Part shown: positions 7,654 through 13,714 of the stretch, in pieces
How positions within the stretch are numbered: the stretch's first letter is position 1
How the letters are laid out: every line of letters begins with the position of its first letter
Origin: JAAFIP01 sp031428975
GTDB lineage: Bacteria; Pseudomonadota; Gammaproteobacteria; Burkholderiales; Burkholderiaceae_C
Assembly: GCA_031428975.1 (NCBI GenBank)
Contig: JANOYR010000244.1
Location: 1 to 28,425, forward strand
Direction: 5' to 3'
Length of the DNA: 28,425 nucleotides
Notes under the pieces: model-generated
What the model saw: the letters and a program-made list of their open reading frames with translations, nothing else
Told to the model about the DNA's origin: nothing
The model's database searches: none
Program-made: the position numbers and the translations under genes

Positions 7654-9115
7654 GCCCACGCCAGCCAGTTTTTTAGAAGCCGCCTTGCTGCAAGCCCAGC
7701 TTGCGTTTGACGCGGGCGAGGTGCCGGTGGGCGCGGTGGTGGTCAAGGAGGGCAGGGTGGTTGCGGTGGGGCACAATTCCCCGATTACCGATTGCGACCC
7801 TACAGCCCACGCCGAGATGAACGCGCTGCGTGCTGCGGCCAAGGCGCTGGGCAACTACCGGCTCGATGGCTGCGACGTGTATGTGACGCTGGAACCCTGC
7901 GCCATGTGCGCCGCAGCCCTATTGCACGCGCGGGTGCGCCGCGTGGTGTATGCGCTGCCCGAGGCTAAAACAGGGGCAGCAGGTTCGGTGCTCAACCTTT
8001 TTGCCATGCCACAATTGAACCACCACAGCGAGGCCATAAACGCTACTGAATTAGGAGCAAACTATGACCATATCACCGCGACATCGGCTAAAATTCTTCA
8101 AAATTTCTTCCAAACCAAGCGATTGCAGCAACAAGAGGCCAAAAAAATGAACCATCCCCTGCGCGACGACGCGGTGCGCACCCCTGATGCGCGGTTTGAG
8201 GGGTTGCCAGACTACCCTTGGATACCGCATTATCTAAGTGATTTGCCCGCCTTGAATGGCCTGCGACTGCACTATTTAGACGAAGGCGCTGGCGTCGCAT
8301 CAGCCGAGGGCGTTGCGCCAAACGCCCAACAAACCACCTACCTTTGCCTGCATGGCAACCCAGCGTGGAGCTATCTTTACCGCAAAATGGTTCCGTTTTT
8401 TTTGGCCAACGGTGCGAGGGTGGTAGCGCCCGATTTGATCGGTTTTGGCAAATCTGACAAACCCAAAAAAGTGCTGGACCACAGCTTTTCGTGGCACCGC
8501 CAGATACTGCTGGAGCTGGTAGAGCGCTTGAACCTGAAAAATGTGGTGCTGGTGGTGCAAGACTGGGGCGGTTTGCTTGGCCTCACCCTGCCCATGGCCG
8601 CCTCCAAGCGCTACAAAGGCCTGCTGGTGATGAACACCATGCTGGCCACCGGAGACGTGCCGCTAAGCGCGGGCTTTGTGGCCTGGCGCGACATGTGCTC
8701 CAAAAACCCAGATTTTGATGTGGCCAAACTGTTTTCTCGGGGCAACCCCCACATGCGCCCAGAAGAATGCGCTGCCTACAACGCCCCTTTTCCAGACGCT
8801 GGCCACCGCGCCGCGCTGCGTGCCTTCCCGCCCATGGTGCCCGCCCGCCCAGACGCAGACGGCGCACACACCAGCCGTTTAGCCCGCAATTTTTGGAAAA
8901 ACGATTGGCATGGCAGCAGCTTTATGGCCATTGGCCAACAAGACCCTGTGCTGGGGGAGGCGGTGATGCGCGGCCTGCACAAATGCATCGCCAATTGCCC
9001 CGAGCCACTGCTGTTGCAAAAAGCAGGGCATTTTGTGCAAGAGCGCGGCGAAACTGTCGCCACCCAAGCCGTGGAATACTTTGGAAAAGAATTAGGGTCA
9101 GTGGAAAAGAATTAG
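7640..9115 (+). CDS. tadA: TadA tRNA deaminase fused to haloalkane dehalogenase-like hydrolase
   Basis: One 491-residue frame joins two enzymes. Residues about 8-168 are TadA, which makes inosine at tRNA position 34: zinc ligand and proton-shuttle motif AHAEMN (His57, Glu59) and PCAMC (Cys87, Cys90). Residues about 170-485 are an alpha/beta hydrolase of haloalkane dehalogenase type: HGNPAWSYLYRKM oxyanion region, nucleophile Asp308 in VVQDWGG with Trp309, candidate acid Asp435 (GQQDPVLG) and His464 (KAGHFVQE). A possible independent start for the hydrolase is ATG 8147, with AAGAGG at 8133-8138. The TadA C-terminus carries an in-frame repeat (8054-8095), and the hydrolase C-terminus runs into a 20-bp tandem duplication. 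Fusion versus two products cannot be settled from sequence. Dehalogenase substrate specificity is unproven. Confidence 0.88.
   Translation: MTSLEPTPASFLEAALLQAQLAFDAGEVPVGAVVVKEGRVVAVGHNSPITDCDPTAHAEMNALRAAAKALGNYRLDGCDVYVTLEPCAMCAAALLHARVRRVVYALPEAKTGAAGSVLNLFAMPQLNHHSEAINATELGANYDHITATSAKILQNFFQTKRLQQQEAKKMNHPLRDDAVRTPDARFEGLPDYPWIPHYLSDLPALNGLRLHYLDEGAGVASAEGVAPNAQQTTYLCLHGNPAWSYLYRKMVPFFLANGARVVAPDLIGFGKSDKPKKVLDHSFSWHRQILLELVERLNLKNVVLVVQDWGGLLGLTLPMAASKRYKGLLVMNTMLATGDVPLSAGFVAWRDMCSKNPDFDVAKLFSRGNPHMRPEECAAYNAPFPDAGHRAALRAFPPMVPARPDADGAHTSRLARNFWKNDWHGSSFMAIGQQDPVLGEAVMRGLHKCIANCPEPLLLQKAGHFVQERGETVATQAVEYFGKELGSVEKN
8054..8095 (+). repeat. In-frame 42-bp repeat, copy A (in tadA)
   Basis: Encodes GANYDHITATSAKI near the TadA C-terminus, where family members have a shorter, different linker. 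It aligns without gaps to copies B (9726-9767) and C (14492-14533), matching B at about 29 of 42 bases, and is read in the same codon phase. Confidence 0.5.
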
Positions 9116-9120
9116 GGTCA
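9082..9120. repeat. 20-bp tandem duplication at the hydrolase 3' end
   Basis: The 19-mer tggaaaagaattagggtca occurs at 9082-9100 and again at 9102-9120 (20-bp period). The first copy is read as coding (GKELGS); the second supplies the stop (EKN*). The last residues of the hydrolase are therefore built from this duplication, whose 3' part is also the left arm of the adjacent inverted repeat. Confidence 0.8.
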
Positions 9121-9183
9121 GAACCTAATTAATCATCGCAGCTTGAAATTTTTTATTCAATTAATTAGGTTCTGACCCTCATT
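9110..9183. repeat. REPIN/MITE-like inverted repeat
   Basis: Two 24-bp arms (9110-9133 and 9160-9183) are reverse complements with one mismatch, separated by 26 bp. The core gggtcagaacctaattaat resembles ends seen around REP-associated Y1 transposases (recalled, not searched). It would form a strong hairpin between the hydrolase and ldcA, so it may also act as a terminator or RNA-stability element within the operon. Confidence 0.8.
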
Positions 9184-9200
9184 CTTTTTGGAGTTCGCCT

Positions 9201-10178
9201 ATGGCGCAAATATATGTGGTGTCGCCTAGCGGTGCGGTGCGTGACAGGGCCGCGCTTAAGCGGGGTGTTGCGCGGCTTAAAAAGCTGGGGCACACCGTGG
9301 AACTTGACAGTGCTGCGTTGGGGCATTTTCAGCGCTTGGCGGGGGACGACGCGGCGCGGGTGGAGGCGCTGGGGCGGGCGGCAGCTAGTGGCGCAGATGT
9401 GGTCTTGACATCGCGCGGGGGCTATGGGCTGACACGGATACTGCCAGATTTGCCTTACAAGGCCATTGCCAAATCCATTGCGAAAGGCAGCAAGTGGGTG
9501 GGGTTTAGCGACTTTACCGCGCTGCAAGCGGCGCTGTGGACCAAGACGGGTGCAGTCACTTGGATGGGCCCCGCGGTAGCCGAGGACTTTGGTGGGATAG
9601 ACCCAGAAATCAGTGCGCCGGATGACATCATGGAGGCCTGCTTTGACGACCTGCTGCAAGGCGTGGGTGAGGGCACGGGCTGGCGCATGTCGGCAGCTTT
9701 AGAGACTCAAGTTATTCATAAAAAAATAGCAAACAATGACGCTATGGCGGTGACATCTGCCAATTTTTCCGTAAAAAATGCGACCATTTGGGGGGGCAAC
9801 CTCAATGTGCTGTGCAGTCTGGTGGGCACGCCGTATTTTCCGCAGATTAAGGGCGGCATCTTGGTGCTAGAAGATGTGGGCGAACACCCTTACCGCGTAG
9901 AGCGCCAACTCACGCAACTGCTGCATGCGGGGGTATTAGGGCAGCAAAAAGCGCTGGTATTAGGCCAGTTCACGGGATACAAGTTGATTAAAGGCTACGA
10001 CCGAGGCTTTAACATGCAAAGTGTCAAGGCGCGTTTGCAAACCAAGTTGCCCAAAACGCCCATCTTAGACAATTTGCCTTTTGGCCATGTGCCTACCAAG
10101 GTGTGTTTGCCTTGGGGCGCAAGTGTGCAGCTGGATGTGCAGGGGCGGGATGCCTTGATTTTTTGGGGCGATATCTGA
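9201..10178 (+). CDS. ldcA: LD-carboxypeptidase, peptidase family S66
   Basis: This muramoyltetrapeptide carboxypeptidase trims the terminal D-alanine from recycled murein tetrapeptides. The family motifs and triad are visible: SRGGYGLTRILPDL (71-84), nucleophile Ser103 in VGFSDFTA, Glu224 in LVLEDVGEHPYR and His296 in PFGHVPTKVCLPWGA. The 325-residue length is near normal. GGAG at 9190-9193 lies 7 bp before ATG 9201. There is no signal peptide, consistent with cytosolic LdcA. Residues about 165-193, in the linker between the two domains, hold a lysine/asparagine-rich insert that includes repeat copy B; family members go almost directly from the GWR segment to WGGNL. The gene ends the paiB-like/tadA gene row. 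Confidence 0.92.
   Translation: MAQIYVVSPSGAVRDRAALKRGVARLKKLGHTVELDSAALGHFQRLAGDDAARVEALGRAAASGADVVLTSRGGYGLTRILPDLPYKAIAKSIAKGSKWVGFSDFTALQAALWTKTGAVTWMGPAVAEDFGGIDPEISAPDDIMEACFDDLLQGVGEGTGWRMSAALETQVIHKKIANNDAMAVTSANFSVKNATIWGGNLNVLCSLVGTPYFPQIKGGILVLEDVGEHPYRVERQLTQLLHAGVLGQQKALVLGQFTGYKLIKGYDRGFNMQSVKARLQTKLPKTPILDNLPFGHVPTKVCLPWGASVQLDVQGRDALIFWGDI
9726..9767 (+). repeat. In-frame 42-bp repeat, copy B (in ldcA)
   Basis: Encodes IANNDAMAVTSANF inside a non-conserved linker of the carboxypeptidase. It matches copy C at 33 of 42 bases with no gaps, in the same reading frame, although the host proteins are unrelated. Confidence 0.6.
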
Positions 10179-10186
10179 GCGCACTG

Positions 10187-11536
10187 CTAGATAATTTTGC
10201 ACAGCTCAAACACCAAGGCGGGCGCCAGTGACTGGGCAATAGCGGGCACATAGACGTGCGCCGTTGTCATTGTGCCCAAGCTGGTTACCTCAAACTGCTC
10301 GCTGCCTGTGTCTGACAGCTCGATGAAGGCCACATTGCCGATTTTGCTGAAGTCGTTGCGCATTTGCATGATTTTGCCTGCGTCAAGCCGTGCGTCGTAG
10401 ACCACCGCATTGGGAATGCTATTGCCCAGCGCATCGCGTGCGGCATCCACACTCCAACTGGTCTTGATCTCTAGGCGCAGGTGCTGCAGGGCTCTAAAAG
10501 CAGTTTCACGCAACGCTTCGTCCTGCGTGATCACCACCACTTTGCAGCCGTGGATGATCTGCGCAAGCTCAGCATCGACCGCTAAATCACTGGCGACTAT
10601 CGCCTTTTCAGGCTCTGGCAGTGCAGGCGGAACAGGAAACGTCACGCTCACGCTCAGCGCGTCTTTTAAAACGCGCAACTGCGACTTAGCACCCATTGTG
10701 CGGGCCAGCTGACGCCACAAAAACCAGCCAACGTTTTCCCAACTTTCGCGCAGCATAGTTGCAGGGTCGATCCTTGCAAAAACCAGCAGTCGGGCACGGT
10801 TTGTTTTGGGTTCAATCTCAATGCCAAAGCCGATTTCTTGCGACAAACTGCCCGCCCAGTTCGCCAGCTCGTCGGTCAGACTGAACAAAGCCGCCGGATC
10901 GGCCAACACATGGGCAGACACCATGCCAGCACGCGCCTTGATGCCGCGCTTTGAAATCCATGCGCGGCGTTGCTCGATCATCTCGTTGACGACATCGCGC
11001 AAATCCAATAGCTCTCCCGCTTGGGGGGTGGTGTCAGCTCGAAGGTGGACAAATTTCTGGGCCACCATGGCTGCATGCTTGGCGTTTTCGATGCCCTCCA
11101 TGGCAATGGCAATGCTTTGAGCGGCCTGTGGGTACAAAAGGCTGATGTTGTCGAGTTGCTCCATGACTTGGCTGAGCGTGCCGCCAATCTCTTGGCCCAC
11201 TTGGGTCACCATCACCCCCCAAGGAAATTCAGGGCTAGACAGGGTGCTGTCTTTGCTTTGTCGGGAGCGTTTAAATTTTTGGGAGTGGGCAAATGTGCTG
11301 CTGTCTACTCGGTTTGGGTTGCTTTTTTTGCCAGAAACACCGCTGCCGCTGGCTAGCGACGCTTGCGCACCAGAATTGGCGGTTGCTTTGCTGGCTAAGC
11401 CGGAGTCTGCAAATTTGCGTGGCAGGTTAGGCTTGTCAGGGTGCTGGTCTAAAAACGGGTTGGCGCGGTCCGCTAGCGGGCTGGCAATTGTTTGCCAATC
11501 TTTGGGTGCTGCGCTTTTTTTCAACCAATCCAACAT
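10187..11536 (-). CDS. Degenerate histidine kinase-receiver hybrid (paralogue 1)
   Basis: This 449-residue protein is built from: a disordered Ser/Lys/Asn-rich N-terminal region (1-100); a DHp-like helical pair (103-166, VTQVGQEIGGTLSQV then ENAKHAAMVAQKF); an ATPase-like region (about 178-302) with TDELANWAGSL and ENVGWFLWRQLARTMGA at the N-box and G2-box positions; and a receiver-like domain (331-449) with Asp381 in AVVYDARLD. Where kinases have the phospho-acceptor His (SHELR) this has GQEIG, and the glycine-rich ATP lid is eroded, so kinase activity is unlikely. The receiver also lacks the usual switch lysine near the end. It is about half identical to the gene at 11656-12936. Domain assignment is by eye. 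AGGA lies before ATG 11536. Confidence 0.65.
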   Translation of the reverse strand: MLDWLKKSAAPKDWQTIASPLADRANPFLDQHPDKPNLPRKFADSGLASKATANSGAQASLASGSGVSGKKSNPNRVDSSTFAHSQKFKRSRQSKDSTLSSPEFPWGVMVTQVGQEIGGTLSQVMEQLDNISLLYPQAAQSIAIAMEGIENAKHAAMVAQKFVHLRADTTPQAGELLDLRDVVNEMIEQRRAWISKRGIKARAGMVSAHVLADPAALFSLTDELANWAGSLSQEIGFGIEIEPKTNRARLLVFARIDPATMLRESWENVGWFLWRQLARTMGAKSQLRVLKDALSVSVTFPVPPALPEPEKAIVASDLAVDAELAQIIHGCKVVVITQDEALRETAFRALQHLRLEIKTSWSVDAARDALGNSIPNAVVYDARLDAGKIMQMRNDFSKIGNVAFIELSDTGSEQFEVTSLGTMTTAHVYVPAIAQSLAPALVFELCKII

Positions 11537-11655
11537 TCTTTTTCCTGTTCGCTAGCGGCGTATTATCGTTTGAATCCTGGGCTACTACAAGTAAACCCTT
11601 AGTTTTAAGACGGTAAATATGACCGCAGTGCTTTAGCCTAAATGGCTGCAAGCGC

Positions 11656-12936
11656 CTAAATCACTTTGCACAGCTCAAACACCAAAGCGGGCGCTAGCGA
11701 CATGGCCAATGAAGGGGTGTGCACATGGGCGGTTGACATGCTGCCAAGTGCGGTCACATGAAATTGCTCGCTGCCAGATTCTGAAAGCTCTACAAAGGCC
11801 ACTTTGCCCAGCGCGGCAAAATCGGTGCGCATTTGCATGATTTTTCCCGCATCCATGCGCCCGTCATACACCACTGCATGGGGAATGCTCTGCCCCAGCG
11901 CATCGCGCGCCGCTTCTACGCTCCAAGAGGTTTTTAAATCAAGTCGCAAGTTGCTAAGCGCCAAAAAAGCGGCCTCTCGCAAGGGCTCATCGGGCGACAG
12001 CACCACCACCCGGCAGCCATGGATGATCTGGGCAATGTCGGCATCAAGTTCTAAAGCGCCGCTGCTCACCGACTGGTCGGGCGGCGGCGCAACCGGAAAC
12101 GTCACACACACCATGAGCGCATCAGCGAGCACCTGTAGCTCCGCCTGCGCACCCATGGTGCGCGCAAGCTGGTGCCATAAAAACCAGCCCACATTTTCCC
12201 AACTGCCCTCTGGCAAGCTGCTTGGCGCTACTTTGGCAAACACCCGCAGTCGTGGGCGCAAACTGTGGGTCTCTTCGTCCATGCCAAAGCCAATTTCGGT
12301 GGCAATGTTGCCCGCCCAGTTCACCAGCTCGTCAATCAGGCTAAACAAAGCCGCAGGATCGGCACTCACCCTGGCGGATAAAAGACCGGTACGCGCTTTG
12401 ATTTGGTGGCGTTGCAGCCAAGCACTGCGCTGCTCAAACACCTCGCCCACTACTTCGCGCAAATCCAGCAATTCGGGGGCTTGTACTGCGGCGCCCGCTC
12501 GCAGACGGGCAAATTTTTGCGCGATCATGGAGGCACGCTTAGCGTGTTCAATGCTTTCTACCGCGCGGCCAATGCTGCCAGCGGCCAGCGGGTGCAACAG
12601 GCAAGCGTCGTGCAAATGGATCAAGGCCAAGTTCAGCGAACCCCCGATTTCTTCGCCAAAACGAGCCACCATGTCGCCCCAAGGAAATTCTTGGCGTGGC
12701 GCTGCGGTTTTGCTGTTGCCAAGTTTGGAGCGCTTAAAGCTTTTAGAACTCCCACGCCAAATGCTGTCGGTTTTTTTACCCTCACTTTTCAAACTCAGTG
12801 CAGGGCTGTCAATAAAGCCGCTGTTGAGTTTGGGGCTGCTGCGTGTGGGTTTGCGCGGTTTGATGGTGTACGAATTCAAGGCACTGTCGGTATTGCTTTG
12901 CAACGCACTTTTGTCTTTTTTCATCCACTTGAGCAT
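11656..12936 (-). CDS. Degenerate histidine kinase-receiver hybrid (paralogue 2)
   Basis: This 426-residue paralogue of the downstream gene has the same architecture. A basic, low-complexity N-terminus (MLKWMKKDKS...) leads to the DHp-like segment VARFGEEIGGSLNLALIHL (90-108), where the catalytic His is replaced by Glu. An ATPase-like region follows with IDELVNWAGN and SWENVGWFLWHQLARTMGA, then a receiver-like domain (about 307-426) with Asp358 in AVVYDGRMDAGKIMQMR. The shared ending SLAPALVFELCK and the shared EFPWG start of the DHp region show tandem duplication. GGAG lies 6 bp before ATG 12936; an in-frame TTG one codon earlier is less likely. I infer a scaffold or phospho-independent signalling role; the function is unknown. 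Confidence 0.65.
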   Translation of the reverse strand: MLKWMKKDKSALQSNTDSALNSYTIKPRKPTRSSPKLNSGFIDSPALSLKSEGKKTDSIWRGSSKSFKRSKLGNSKTAAPRQEFPWGDMVARFGEEIGGSLNLALIHLHDACLLHPLAAGSIGRAVESIEHAKRASMIAQKFARLRAGAAVQAPELLDLREVVGEVFEQRSAWLQRHQIKARTGLLSARVSADPAALFSLIDELVNWAGNIATEIGFGMDEETHSLRPRLRVFAKVAPSSLPEGSWENVGWFLWHQLARTMGAQAELQVLADALMVCVTFPVAPPPDQSVSSGALELDADIAQIIHGCRVVVLSPDEPLREAAFLALSNLRLDLKTSWSVEAARDALGQSIPHAVVYDGRMDAGKIMQMRTDFAALGKVAFVELSESGSEQFHVTALGSMSTAHVHTPSLAMSLAPALVFELCKVI

Positions 12937-13045
12937 CAAAATCTCCGTTGGTTTGCATCCACAAATTCTTACGCCAGCTTACAGCTGGGATGCCGATGAT
13001 ATAGCAAAAATAGTTAACCGATAGCTACAAATGGATACAAATTAG

Positions 13046-13390
13046 CTAACGCATCCCCAATGGGCTCGGGCGCGACTGAAGGCCAGGGCTTAAATCTCCG
13101 CCCCGAAACATGTCGCTGATGCGCTCTAGCTCGCGGGCGGCTACCAGCTCTCCCCGCAGTGCCGACAAAGCCACCATTAAGTCACTGCGGGCATACCAAA
13201 GCGTTTCGAGTTCTTGCGCAAACTGTAAGCGGGCGTGTAGCACTTGGTAAATGTCTTGGCCTTCTGCCCCCATGGCTTCCAGCATGGCATCGCGCACGCT
13301 GTCGATTTTGTCCTGCGCAGAGCTGGGGGTGGTGCTAGCGCCCAAGATCGAGAAAAAGCTATTTTTAATGCGCTGCGATGACCATTCCAT
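13046..13390 (-). CDS. Small helical protein, unknown
   Basis: This 114-residue protein has no recognised family. It is predicted to be mostly helical (SVRDAMLEAMGAEGQDIYQV, LHARLQFAQELETLWYARSD, LMVALSALRGELVAARELER), with no membrane segment or signal peptide. A strong Shine-Dalgarno AAGGAG sits 8 bp before ATG 13390. It lies upstream of, and in the same orientation as, the two pseudo-kinase paralogues, with about 110 bp to the next gene. It may belong to the same functional unit as a regulator or adaptor, which is inference from position only. Confidence 0.62.
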   Translation of the reverse strand: MEWSSQRIKNSFFSILGASTTPSSAQDKIDSVRDAMLEAMGAEGQDIYQVLHARLQFAQELETLWYARSDLMVALSALRGELVAARELERISDMFRGGDLSPGLQSRPSPLGMR

Positions 13391-13714
13391 ACGATTGACT
13401 CCTTGCGCTGCTGATCGCGCTCTAAACTCCCCGACTCTCCATATCTGTAGCGCTGCAATGGCGCAAAGCTCTTTTATTAGCCTCTAAGATAGCCGACCTA
13501 TGCGCCTATGGCAATCAATTTTGCAAAACTATTGCCGATGCATGGTGAATAAAACAACAATAAATTCATAGACTTGGCTTAATTTTCTCATGTGTTACAT
13601 CATTTTTTGTTACATTTTAGTCGCCATTTTTGCGCAGACTTTGTCGCCCATATGCCCACAAACAGTCCCGTTGGGGTGACAATCCAAGCCAACATTTAAC
13701 AACAAGGAAGACAT
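13391..13714. promoter_or_regulatory. Divergent intergenic region with TGTTACAT repeats
   Basis: This 324-bp gene-free stretch between the small minus-strand gene and the acylase must carry two divergent promoters. The octamer tgttacat occurs at 13593-13600 and 13609-13616 (16-bp period), a possible regulator site upstream of the acylase. No RNA gene and no convincing -35/-10 pair is seen. Confidence 0.35.

Noticed and set aside
11565..11600. T-loop-like motif (gtttgaatcc) suggesting a tRNA
   Set aside because: No acceptor or anticodon stem can be folded around it; it lies in a short gap between two paralogous genes.
11804..13024. Long plus-strand open frame opposite pseudo-kinase paralogue 2
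   Set aside because: It is antisense to a well-supported gene with a paralogue and a clear Shine-Dalgarno. The translated product is low-complexity (Ser/Ala/Arg-rich), as expected from reading GC-rich codons backwards.
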